Source of the DNA: Oceanobacillus rekensis
GTDB taxonomy: Bacteria > Bacillota > Bacilli > Bacillales > Amphibacillaceae
Assembly: GCF_002153375.1 (NCBI RefSeq)
Contig: NZ_MTBQ01000007.1
Location: forward strand, 140,043 to 204,042
Length of the DNA stretch: 64,000 bases
Direction: 5' to 3'
The position numbers and the translations under genes are program-made. Of the stretch, positions 22,781-30,431 are shown piece after piece. The notes beneath the pieces were generated by a model. That model saw only the letters and a program-made list of their open reading frames with translations. It did no database searches and was not told the DNA's origin. Numbering within the stretch: the stretch's first letter is position 1; the number at the start of each line of letters is the position of its first letter.

Positions 22781-23281
22781 TTATTTTGTAACGGTTTTGC
22801 TACCTACATCTAGTTTTGTCGCAATATGTTTAATATTGCTACGTGAAATTTGCTCAGCTGGTGCTGCAATGGCTAAAGCGGATAGATGCAGTCTTGAGCG
22901 ATTTCCAATTTCTTCGTCTGCTGCTTGGTGGAAAGGAGCATGTAATACCTGAGTCATGACAAGGTCAGTACCATCCACTTTTCCTAAGTAGGTGCTCATT
23001 TGAAGTTTTTGAGCTACTTGATAGATAGAACGTAACGATACCCAATCCTTTATAGAACGCTTTTCCAACCCTTCACTAAACATTTTAGGGTTGAAAAAAT
23101 ATTGCGTCCCGATTTTATAGATGTAATTCATTTCTTCTAACGTTGTTAATAATCGGAATGCCGTAGACTTACTTAATTGAAGTTCCTTCATCAGTTCTGT
23201 TAAAGTAATCCCTTGATTTTGTTTTACCGATTCCAATACGAGAAGTCCTTTTCTTAATGTGGATACTTGATTTTGTGACAT
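22781..23281 (-). CDS. IclR-family regulator with internal deletion
   Basis: 166 residues against the usual ~250. The winged-helix domain is intact (LRKGLLVLESVKQNQGITLTELMKEL, then LSKSTAFRLLTTLEEMNYI). The effector domain starts normally but jumps from GNRSRLHLSAL straight to IAAPAEQISRSNIKHIATKL, which is the family C-terminal segment. About 70-80 residues of the ligand pocket are therefore lost in frame. It may still bind DNA but probably cannot sense its ligand; treat as a likely pseudogene. TGTCTTTTGT-like upstream has no strong ribosome binding site. Confidence 0.7.
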   Translation of the reverse strand: MSQNQVSTLRKGLLVLESVKQNQGITLTELMKELQLSKSTAFRLLTTLEEMNYIYKIGTQYFFNPKMFSEGLEKRSIKDWVSLRSIYQVAQKLQMSTYLGKVDGTDLVMTQVLHAPFHQAADEEIGNRSRLHLSALAIAAPAEQISRSNIKHIATKLDVGSKTVTK

Positions 23282-23451
23282 TTGATCACCCTGTCTTTTG
23301 TTAGTATAGGTATTTAATATTTTAAATACAAAAAAATCAAAGAGAGTTTCATTATGTGAAACTTCACCGTTTAAGCAAGTGAAATTCTTTTATCTAAAGA
23401 AGAATTAATGTAATCATCGATATTCTGAATAAAAACTAAAAAGCGATGTAA

Positions 23452-23500
23452 AAAGGTTGTCCGACAAATCAGTGAAAACGATTTTGGAGGACAACCCTTT
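23452..23500 (-). terminator. Terminator of the HxlR/CatR-like gene
   Basis: GGTTGTCC (23455-23462) pairs with GGACAACC (23489-23496). On the minus strand the stem is followed by T4. Confidence 0.7.
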
Positions 23501-23528
23501 CTAATTATTTGTATGAAATTTACGTAAA

Positions 23529-23861
23529 CTAATCTGCAGAAACTTTAGATTCTGGATTAACCCAATCTTGAGACCAGTTCTCGATTGTTCTTAAGATTGG
23601 TTCCATCGAATGTCCTTTTTCTGTTAAGGAGTATTCAATAAGGACTGGTGTTTGGGGTATAACTTCTCTTTTTACTATATCTAGGTGTTCTAATTCCTTT
23701 AATCGGTCCGATAATACTTTTCCACTTATGCCAATAGATGATTGAATTTCACTAAAACGTTGTGTACCCAATAATAATTGATAAATAACTAATGCCATCC
23801 ATCTTTGACTTAGTAAGGAGATCGCTTTTTCAAACTTTGGACAGATGGTTGGTTGTGTCAT
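23529..23861 (-). CDS. catR: HxlR/DUF24-family redox regulator, CatR/YodB-like
   Basis: 110-residue winged-helix repressor, divergent from a doxX-like/dioxygenase pair exactly as catR is from catDE in B. subtilis. The protein begins MTQPTICPKFEKAISLL, so the N-terminal cysteine is Cys7, equivalent to the quinone-sensing cysteine of YodB/CatR. Recognition region: GISGKVLSDRLKELEHLDIV. Known relatives are inactivated by quinones and diamide through thiol modification. Predicted to repress the divergent operon and itself. Confidence 0.82.
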   Translation of the reverse strand: MTQPTICPKFEKAISLLSQRWMALVIYQLLLGTQRFSEIQSSIGISGKVLSDRLKELEHLDIVKREVIPQTPVLIEYSLTEKGHSMEPILRTIENWSQDWVNPESKVSAD

Positions 23862-23922
23862 TTACATTCACCTCTCTTATTCATAGTATACCACAAAAGG
23901 TTATTAGGTAATGAAAATAAAT

Positions 23923-23966
23923 TTAGTTACTTGACATATATTAATTATAATTATAAACTTAGTTAC
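23923..23966 (+). promoter_or_regulatory. catDE promoter flanked by TTAGTTAC repeats
   Basis: -35 TTGACA (23931-23936) and TATAAA (23952-23957) with a short 15-bp spacer. The octamer TTAGTTAC occurs at 23923-23930 and 23959-23966, bracketing the promoter, and the second copy runs into the palindrome TTACGTAA. Candidate CatR/YodB-type operators. Confidence 0.6.
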
Positions 23967-24000
23967 GTAAAGTAATCAATTTATAAAAGGAGAGAAAAAA

Positions 24001-24405
24001 ATGAATAAACAAGAAATAGGGAAAGTTATTTTAAGAGTAATACTAGGTCTTACATTCTTCATTCATGGTTTATCAAAATTCCAAGGTGGAATTTCAAATA
24101 CAGTAGGATATTTTGACAGTCTTGGGATACCAGGATTTCTAGCCTATGCTGTTGCATTTATCGAATTAGTAGGAGGAATTGCAGTAATTCTAGGAATTGG
24201 GACGCGGGTGATTGCCTTGTTGTTTGCAGTAATCATGGCAGGAGCTATTATTACAGCAAAAATCCCAGCTGGTTTCCTTGGTAATGGCCAAATGGCAGGA
24301 TACGAACTTGATTTGGTATTGCTAGCAATGTCCATTTTCTTTATATTAGCGGATAAATCGGCCCTTGCATTAGATAATAAACTATTTACATCGGATAAAA
24401 ACTAG
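24001..24405 (+). CDS. catD: DoxX-family membrane protein, CatD-like
   Basis: 134 residues with four predicted membrane helices (GKVILRVILGLTFFIHGLSKF; FLAYAVAFIELVGGIAVILG; VIALLFAVIMAGAIITA; LDLVLLAMSIFFILA). DoxX-type subunits accompany ring-cleaving enzymes and quinone detoxification. Eleven bp before catE, so cotranscribed. AAAGGAGAG precedes the ATG. A role in catechol/quinone handling is inferred from context. Confidence 0.85.
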   Translation: MNKQEIGKVILRVILGLTFFIHGLSKFQGGISNTVGYFDSLGIPGFLAYAVAFIELVGGIAVILGIGTRVIALLFAVIMAGAIITAKIPAGFLGNGQMAGYELDLVLLAMSIFFILADKSALALDNKLFTSDKN

Positions 24406-24415
24406 GAGGAATAAT

Positions 24416-25267
24416 ATGGGGTTCCACAGTAAACCAGCAACATTTGTTGGTCATATTAATATAAAGGTAGAGAATTTAGAAAGGTCTTTACAGTATTATC
24501 AGGAAATAATTGGATTCGATATTTTAGAACAAACATCTCAGAAAGCAAAGCTTACTACAGATGGGAAGACAAGTATTTTATCATTGGAACAGCCTGAAAA
24601 TGTCATTCCAAAACAAGGAAGAACGACGGGATTATATCATTTTGCTCTACTTTTACCTAAGAAAGTAGATTTGGCTAATATCGTCGTTCATTTATCAGAA
24701 AAAGGTGTCCGGTTCGGTTCATCGGATCATCTTGTAAGTGAAGCACTCTATTTACATGATCCTGATGGAAATGAGATTGAAATTTATATTGACCGAGATC
24801 CCTCTGAATGGAGTTGGAATGGTGAAGAAGTAGCCATGGCAGTGGATCCATTGGACTTCGAGAGATTATTAACGAATTGTGTACCAGGTGAATTATGGAA
24901 TGGTATGCCTAAAGGAACATTAATGGGGCATATTCATTTACATGTTTCCGAATTAGAAAAGACAGAAGAATTCTATGTGAAAGGTCTCGGGTTTGATGTG
25001 GTTAACCGTTATGGAAGGCAGGCATTATTTCTTTCAACAGACAAATACCATCATCACATTGGCGTTAATACGTGGAATGGGGTAGGAGCACCAAAGCCTC
25101 CAGAAAATAGTGTAGGTATGGAATCTTTTACACTCGTTTTACCTGATGAAGAAGCAATCAACGAAACAATTGATAGCTTGCAAAAGATAGGCGTGCCAGT
25201 AACAGAAGAAGATGGAAGATGTATCACTTATGATCCGTCTGGAAATCGGATTGAATTATCGATTTAA
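24416..25267 (+). CDS. catE: Catechol 2,3-dioxygenase CatE (VOC family)
   Basis: 283-residue extradiol dioxygenase with two vicinal-oxygen-chelate domains (about 9-125 and 168-283). Candidate Fe ligands in the second domain are His174 or His172 (GHIHLHVS), one of His212-214 (YHHHIG) and Glu280 (NRIELS). CatE opens catechol to 2-hydroxymuconic semialdehyde and protects against catechol stress. Organised as a catDE operon with the CatR-type regulator divergent. Confidence 0.88.
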   Translation: MGFHSKPATFVGHINIKVENLERSLQYYQEIIGFDILEQTSQKAKLTTDGKTSILSLEQPENVIPKQGRTTGLYHFALLLPKKVDLANIVVHLSEKGVRFGSSDHLVSEALYLHDPDGNEIEIYIDRDPSEWSWNGEEVAMAVDPLDFERLLTNCVPGELWNGMPKGTLMGHIHLHVSELEKTEEFYVKGLGFDVVNRYGRQALFLSTDKYHHHIGVNTWNGVGAPKPPENSVGMESFTLVLPDEEAINETIDSLQKIGVPVTEEDGRCITYDPSGNRIELSI

Positions 25268-25774
25268 GAGGAGAGAACTAGCTTTGTCAGAGTCGGTATG
25301 GTCTTAACAATATTGGGTGGTGATCCAATGAGATTTAAACCACTCGTTGATATATATCGTAGGGAAGGTTTGCAGGCTGGATATTCATCGGGTAAATTAA
25401 ATATTGGTGTTACAGGACACACATACCTTGGAAAAACAACAGAAGAGGCAAATGATGAGATTTTCCCCTATTACGCTAATTACTGGAATTATGTCGATCG
25501 ACAACGTGGAATGAGAACAAGGATGTCAAGAGAGAATTTTGAACAAGTAGCTAGCCCTGAAACAGCATTGTTTGTGGGAAGTCCAGAACAAGTAGTGGAG
25601 AATATTCTCCATCAACACGAATTGTATGGACTTACACGTTTTCTAGCACAAATTGATATTGGTGGAGTTCCATTTTAAAAGATAGAGAAAAATATAGAAT
25701 TATTAGCAACTGAAGTTATACCAATGCTAAATAAAGCAATTGGTCAGAACAAAGAAGAAACGTTATTTATGTAA
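25268..25774 (+). pseudogene. Luciferase-like FMN monooxygenase, C-terminal remnant
   Basis: The longest open part (ATG 25298 to TAA 25676) gives the C-terminal third of an LLM-class flavin oxidoreductase: ILGGDPMRFKPLVDIYRR, the NIGVTGHTYLGKTTEEA segment and LFVGSPEQVVENIL. The first ~200 residues with the flavin-contacting strands are absent. Past the TAA the same frame continues with KIEKNIELLATEVIPML to a second stop at 25772, so the TAA is a nonsense change. Doubly broken. It follows the catE stop directly. Confidence 0.8.
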
Positions 25775-25836
25775 CGATAGCGTGGCTGTTTATAGATACG
25801 CTATTCTCTATAACCATTCTTTCTCCTAGATATATC

Positions 25837-25872
25837 ATCCCGGGTTTATATTATAAACCCGGGATTTTTTTC
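25837..25872 (+). terminator. Strong intrinsic terminator of the catDE unit
   Basis: ATCCCGGGTTTATA and TATAAACCCGGGAT form a perfect 14-bp-arm dyad, then T8. Confidence 0.92.
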
Positions 25873-25954
25873 ATGCCTAAAAGAGAAAAACAACTCCTCT
25901 TTGTATAAAATAATTAAAAAGAAATATTTGAAATAATTCGGAAGCACCTATTTC

Positions 25955-26010
25955 TTGAAATTAGATGACATATCATTTATTATTAAACTTAATAGATGAC
26001 GTGTCATTTA
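25955..26010 (+). promoter_or_regulatory. Promoter with two MarR-type dyads
   Basis: -35 TTGAAA (25955-25960), 17-bp spacer, -10 TATTAT (25978-25983). Two 18-mers TAGATGACATATCATTTA (25962-25979) and TAGATGACGTGTCATTTA (25993-26010) lie 31 bp apart. The first fills the spacer and the second sits downstream of the start. Each is a dyad (ATGAC-GT-GTCAT is perfect). They likely bind the MarR protein encoded second in this operon. Confidence 0.8.
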
Positions 26011-26032
26011 ATTTATGAGGAGGGTTTATTAA

Positions 26033-26836
26033 ATGAAAGTACATATATTGCATACGGGTAGGGTTCTTATTGACCGTGCTTTAGCTTATAAAGAGCAAAG
26101 TCTTCATCCAGCACCATATACAGGATGGTTGAGGGGAAGAGAGAAAAAGATGTGGGTACCTGTGTCGTCCTATTTAATAGAGCATCCAAAAGGTTTAATT
26201 TTAATCGATACTGGCTGGCACGAAGAAATGAGATGGAACCAAAGAAAACATCTGGGAAGTTTTGCATACTCTATGTATCAGGGAGAACTTCCTGAAGGCC
26301 ATTCAATAGCTGAGCAACTTCATTCTTTAGGAATTAGTAGTAAGAATTTAGACTTTGTTATTTTATCGCATATGCATTCTGATCATGTTAGCGGTTTAAG
26401 GCAAGTACAGGATGCCAAGAAGATTCTTACGAGTGAAAATGAATGGCATTCTGCACAAAGAAAATTAGGCTACATAAAATCCATGTGGGATAATATTTCA
26501 ATTGATACTTTTAAATTGATGGACATACCATATGGGCCGTATAAAAAAGGATATGATTTATTCGGAGACGGAACATTATATCTCGTTTATACACCTGGTC
26601 ATAGTGATGGCATGATTTCGGTGTTAGTAAAAATCAAAAAGGGATGGGTCGTGTTAGCAAGTGATGTTGGTTATTCAGAAAGATCATGGAAAGAAATGAT
26701 ACTACCAGGAATAACAACGGACAAAAAGGCTGCGTACGATTCCTTGAAGTGGTTGAAGGATTTTTCGCAAAAGAAAGATTGTATTAGGGTAATTGCAAAT
26801 CATGATTCAAAAATAAAACCAGGGATTATTGAATAA
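26033..26836 (+). CDS. Metallo-beta-lactamase-fold hydrolase, N-acyl homoserine lactonase-like
   Basis: 267 residues with the dinuclear zinc motif HMHSDH (His113, His115, Asp117, His118), a later His in YTPGHSDG, Asp in ASDVGY and a last His in IANHDS. Overall layout (LILIDTGWH before the zinc motif) resembles AttM/AiiA-type lactonases, but substrate is not predictable. GAGGAGGG precedes the ATG. Cotranscribed with a MarR regulator 12 bp downstream. Confidence 0.8.
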   Translation: MKVHILHTGRVLIDRALAYKEQSLHPAPYTGWLRGREKKMWVPVSSYLIEHPKGLILIDTGWHEEMRWNQRKHLGSFAYSMYQGELPEGHSIAEQLHSLGISSKNLDFVILSHMHSDHVSGLRQVQDAKKILTSENEWHSAQRKLGYIKSMWDNISIDTFKLMDIPYGPYKKGYDLFGDGTLYLVYTPGHSDGMISVLVKIKKGWVVLASDVGYSERSWKEMILPGITTDKKAAYDSLKWLKDFSQKKDCIRVIANHDSKIKPGIIE

Positions 26837-26848
26837 GGAGAAAAAGGA

Positions 26849-27322
26849 ATGGAAAAGAACTTTAAAGAAGCTGAAAAATTTAGATACCTCATCTTAGCGG
26901 TACAGAGACAGGGGAACAATCTTTTAAAGAATTATCTCAAAGAAATAGGAGTTACACCTTCCCATGCGGAAGTAATAAGCATCTTAAAAAATGCCCAATC
27001 TATTACTTTAAAGGAATTAGGCCGATTGTTAATATGTGAAGATGGTAGTCCTTCAAGGTTAGTTGAAAGAATGGTCAAAGATCAACTAATAGAGCGGGTT
27101 AGAGACGAAAACGATTCCAGATTTGTTAGACTAGCACTTACACCGTTGGGAAACGAAAAATATTCGTTAATAATTAAGGCAGAAGCCGAAATGTATACGA
27201 TGCTTCAACAAATTTATACATCGGATGAATTACAGATATCTAATCAAATGCTGAGCAAATTATTAACGGACACTCCATTCGAGCAGAAACTTGAAGAACG
27301 GGGCTTTGGTGTAAATAAGTGA
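26849..27322 (+). CDS. MarR-family transcriptional regulator
   Basis: 157-residue winged-helix protein: SITLKELGRLLICEDGSPSRLVERMVKDQLIERVRDENDSRFVRLALTPLG-type core around residues 50-105, with the wing sequence RDENDSRF typical of MarR. It probably represses its own operon through the two dyads at 25962-26010. The ligand may be a substrate of the upstream hydrolase. Confidence 0.85.
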   Translation: MEKNFKEAEKFRYLILAVQRQGNNLLKNYLKEIGVTPSHAEVISILKNAQSITLKELGRLLICEDGSPSRLVERMVKDQLIERVRDENDSRFVRLALTPLGNEKYSLIIKAEAEMYTMLQQIYTSDELQISNQMLSKLLTDTPFEQKLEERGFGVNK

Positions 27323-27452
27323 AATGGTATGTTAGCAGATTGATAGACTAGATGGACAGACATTATTAGTGCTAGTCCACTAAAGCTGCTGGGTGTGTTA
27401 CTAGAATAGAAACAATTATAAAATAGCAATAGGTATATGTATAAGTTGATAC
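27323..27452. other. Gap after the MarR gene
   Basis: No gene or terminator recognised. The downstream stretch to 27898 is filled with two gene scraps and a terminator. Confidence 0.4.
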
Positions 27453-27510
27453 ATGGAATTACGACATTTAGAGACTTTCTAATGGTCAGTAAAGAACTGC
27501 ATTTTCTGAC
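27453..27510 (+). pseudogene. N-terminal scrap of a LysR regulator
   Basis: MELRHLETF, then after a one-base loss MVSKELHFLT: the classical first helix of LysR-family proteins. The rest of the gene is missing. Confidence 0.6.
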
Positions 27511-27705
27511 CTGCGTGAAGAAATTATAAAAGCTTTCCCACGGAACAATTTAAAAAGGGAAATTATCCCAGCGTTTTATGAAGGGTTTAAGCATAAGCCA
27601 GAAACGACTTTTGGCAACATTCCAGACCGAATTATAAAATTAAGAACTTCTGTGAATATATTCTGCATTCGGCCTGGACAGAATAAGAATGAAAAGGCAA
27701 CTTAA
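27511..27705 (+). pseudogene. C-terminal scrap of an HD-domain hydrolase
   Basis: Open frame LREEIIKAFPRN.. AFYEGFKHKPETTFGNIPD resembles the conserved tail of HD-domain (cyanamide-hydratase-like) proteins. It is fused directly to the LysR scrap and has no start of its own. Confidence 0.5.
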
Positions 27706-27737
27706 CAATAAATTAGTGTAATAGGTAGCAAATGGTA

Positions 27738-27780
27738 AGCTCAATTTCTCAATTTTTACAAGGAGGAATTGGGCTTTTTC
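27738..27780 (+). terminator. Intrinsic terminator after HD scrap
   Basis: AGCTCAATTTCTC pairs with GAGGAATTGGGCT (two G-U), then T5. Confidence 0.75.
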
Positions 27781-27898
27781 TATTGGAAGCTCCTAATAGA
27801 TAGTAGATATTTATATGACAGTTTACATATAAGTGAAAACCAGCGCATAAACTAAAAATGAATCCTACCAACATTTGAGAGATAGGGGTGTGACCCGA

Positions 27899-28171
27899 AT
27901 GAGTATGTCTGATTCAAGCTCTGAGAAGCAAAACGAAGAATCCTCTGTTGATTTCAGTTTTCAGCTGGCATTAATAGCCGCAGTCCTAACTACGGTAGCA
28001 GATGCTATTGCCACGATGGCAGCTCTTGAAGCAATTGAAGAAGCAAAAGCTGCAGATGCAGGCGAACGACAAAAACGAAAAGATTTAGATGAACAGTTTA
28101 GAAATGTTCAAGAGCAAATTGACATACTGAAGGGGGAGTTAGCTGCTATTAAATCAATGAATCGATCATAG
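27899..28171 (+). CDS. Small Ala-rich protein with C-terminal coiled coil
   Basis: Hypothetical 90-residue protein. ATG 27899 is chosen, with AGGGGTG 8 nt upstream, over the TTG at 27875. A Ser/Glu-rich start is followed by a hydrophobic Ala-rich helix (FQLALIAAVLTTVADAIATM, about residues 22-41) and an amphipathic heptad-like helix (QEQIDILKGELAAIKSM). No family recognised. The helix is alanine-rich rather than strongly membrane-like. Confidence 0.6.
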   Translation: MSMSDSSSEKQNEESSVDFSFQLALIAAVLTTVADAIATMAALEAIEEAKAADAGERQKRKDLDEQFRNVQEQIDILKGELAAIKSMNRS

Positions 28172-28515
28172 TAGCTTTCCTCCATCTTCATGAATGGAAC
28201 TGTTTGCACCTCTTATAATTGGTGAGCCTTCATAAGTGTTCCCAACCAAATAGCCTGCTTTTCTAGTTGAAACTAAAAGGGAGTAATCCCTTCCAAGTTT
28301 AGTTTTAAAGTAGCAAACTTAAGTCTTGAACTTGTTGAATCTTTTTCCTTTGCTGCTGCGATCGTATTATTGATACCTTCATGTAATCCCCCATACTCAT
28401 CTTCATCACTAATTAGCTATATTTTCTATTTATAATCTTTGTACATATATTTTATTCCGTCAGCCTGAACTTTTCTCGCCAAGCTGAAAATCGAGGCGAA
28501 ATCTCAGGACCATAT
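28172..28515 (-). pseudogene. Unidentified decayed minus-strand gene
   Basis: Reverse-strand reading shows two pieces in different frames: DEDEYGGLHEGINNTIAAAKEKD and, after a frame change, LGRDYSLLVSTRKAGYLVG with NTYEGSPIIRGANSSIHE, ending at a stop near 28170. The protein-like composition suggests a frameshifted gene; family not recognised. Confidence 0.4.
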
Positions 28516-29349
28516 TTATCTTGGTAATTCCTTATTAAACTGTTTCCTCAAATCACTAAGTTGCTCTAATCGTTGTATATTTTCTTCCTTACTTTCCATT
28601 CCAATAGCAATAATGAGATTCTCAATGAGAAAAGTTGGTGCAATCATGGAGTGGAATTCCCACATTTCACCCCTGCTTGCAAATAGGCTAATATCGGCTT
28701 GATTGATAAAATCGGCAACGAGTTGATCCGTGATAAGAACTGTTTTGAAGCCAATTTTCTTCTGGTAATCAAGAATTACCTGTCCTTCAGGTAATATCCG
28801 AATGAATCCAAAGATAACGACGACATCCTCTTTCGTAAAGTGCAATAGATCCTCCAGTAGTTCACTTCCACCTTTCTCTAAGATTTGAAGGTTTAGTCCG
28901 AATCTCGATAGGCGATAGCTCATTAGTTCACCAAGACCGCGGGATGGACCAGGACTATATATGTATATTTTGTTTGCGTTGGTTAGCAAATCTACTGTAT
29001 TATCAAATGATTTCTTTGAAAAATGCTCTAACGTTCGTTGTAAATGCTCGTTAGAAACTTTCAGATAATGTTGTTGGAGCTCTTGTCCCTCGACTAAGTT
29101 CATCGTGTTTTCCATTTTACTTGCTGGAGAAACATCCATTTGCTTTCTCATTTGTATTTTAAAGTCCTTGAAGTTCTTATAGCCAACAGAACGCCAGAAT
29201 CGGGATACAGAGGCAATGCTAATATGTAAAGCATCTGAGATTTCTTGTTCTGTAGACAATAATACATGTCTTAGATTCTTCTGAATGTAATCTGCCATTT
29301 TAAATTGATTTGGCGACATCGAATCGGTGTTCCATTTAAAATTTACCAA
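28516..29349 (-). CDS. MurR/RpiR-family regulator
   Basis: 277 residues: N-terminal RpiR helix-turn-helix (ISDALHISIASVSRFWRSVGYKNF at about 40-63) and a C-terminal SIS domain (IYIYSPGPSRGLGELM near 130, VVIFGFIRILPEG, HSMIAPTFLIENLIIA). SIS domains bind phosphosugars, so the inducer is probably a phosphorylated metabolite. Divergent from the ECF-transporter/PHP operon and separated from it by 194 bp with two palindromes, so it is the likely regulator. Confidence 0.88.
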   Translation of the reverse strand: MVNFKWNTDSMSPNQFKMADYIQKNLRHVLLSTEQEISDALHISIASVSRFWRSVGYKNFKDFKIQMRKQMDVSPASKMENTMNLVEGQELQQHYLKVSNEHLQRTLEHFSKKSFDNTVDLLTNANKIYIYSPGPSRGLGELMSYRLSRFGLNLQILEKGGSELLEDLLHFTKEDVVVIFGFIRILPEGQVILDYQKKIGFKTVLITDQLVADFINQADISLFASRGEMWEFHSMIAPTFLIENLIIAIGMESKEENIQRLEQLSDLRKQFNKELPR

Positions 29350-29421
29350 GATGTATTCACCCTTTTCTGTTGATTCTATGCGTAAATCATACCATTTTTA
29401 ATCATAATTAAATAGTTACAT

Positions 29422-29489
29422 GTAAAAAATATTACATTAATAAATAATCAGTAAAAATATTTACAATAAATTTACCTGAATCATATACT
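29422..29489 (+). promoter_or_regulatory. Promoter and twin palindromes for the ECF operon
   Basis: TTTACA (29460-29465), 18-bp spacer, TATACT (29484-29489). Two 14-bp dyads GTAAAAAATATTAC (29422-29435) and GTAAAAATATTTAC (29451-29464) lie 29 bp apart; the second overlaps the -35. Candidate RpiR operators. Confidence 0.6.
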
Positions 29490-29543
29490 CCTTTAACAAC
29501 TTTGAACTAAAATGAAATTAACAAGAAAAGGGAGGTATTACCA

Positions 29544-30431
29544 ATGAATCAGATTAAAGAAAGGTATGTTCTAACACGTTCTCAAAAAATGATGGTTTTT
29601 ATTTTATCAATGTCACTGTACGGACTTTCAAACATGATTACAGAATTAGTTCCATCTATCTATTTAGGTCCAATTGAGTTTTCAATCGAGTACTTTGCAT
29701 TTATTCCCTTAACATTAGCGATGCTGTTTCATCCATTATATGCAGCAATCGGGGCATCTCTTGGTGAAGTGATTTTTGGGGAAATTATGCTCGGACAATT
29801 CGGTGGCTTCGGTGAGTTGGAGAAATTCATTGCATTTTCTTTAGCTATTTACATTGCAGGATCCATGGTAAGAAATCCGAAAAACTTAAGACAAGTTGGA
29901 TTCGCAGCGATAACTGGAGTAATTATCCATCAGTTTATCAGTATGATGGTTGACATTGGGAAGGTATGGATTGGTGTTGAGGAGTTAGAAGCTGTACCAG
30001 GTCTTGCAGAAAGTATCGTTGTTGTAGAAGGATTTGCATTTTTAAATGATATTTTATTTTCAGGAATTCTGTTTGCCTTACTGCCAACATTATATTTAGT
30101 ACCACGATTATATGGCAAAATTGAGCCATTATTAGGAATGAAGCCGCGGGATAATACGATGAGATTTACAACGAAGGAGATTGTTACACCAAGACTTGTT
30201 ATCGGCGGAGTCATTTTAGCTCTACTTGCATTTTTATTTGAATTTTTATCGGAAACAGACTTCAACGTGGAATGGGAAGCAGATTTCGTTGAAACATTTG
30301 GAGCAGGTTTCGTTTGGGTGAGTATTAGTGTTGCTGCGATTATTGCAATTTTAACAGTTATTCTAATGATCATGAACAAAAATAAAAGCAAACATACAAA
30401 CGGTCCTACAGATAAGAGGAATATCGGATGA
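29544..30431 (+). CDS. Putative ECF transporter S component (substrate unknown)
   Basis: 295-residue membrane protein with about 6-7 predicted helices (for example MMVFILSMSLYGLSNMI, YFAFIPLTLAMLFHPLYAAIG, AFLNDILFSGILFALLPTLYL) and an extra C-terminal helix pair (VIGGVILALLAFLFEFL; WVSISVAAIIAILTVILMIM) beyond the usual ~200-residue S fold. It is first in an operon encoding fused EcfA ATPases and EcfT, hence the assignment as substrate-binding S component. Vitamin specificity is not recognisable. ATG follows GGGAGG. Its stop overlaps the next start by 4 nt. Confidence 0.75.
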   Translation: MNQIKERYVLTRSQKMMVFILSMSLYGLSNMITELVPSIYLGPIEFSIEYFAFIPLTLAMLFHPLYAAIGASLGEVIFGEIMLGQFGGFGELEKFIAFSLAIYIAGSMVRNPKNLRQVGFAAITGVIIHQFISMMVDIGKVWIGVEELEAVPGLAESIVVVEGFAFLNDILFSGILFALLPTLYLVPRLYGKIEPLLGMKPRDNTMRFTTKEIVTPRLVIGGVILALLAFLFEFLSETDFNVEWEADFVETFGAGFVWVSISVAAIIAILTVILMIMNKNKSKHTNGPTDKRNIG

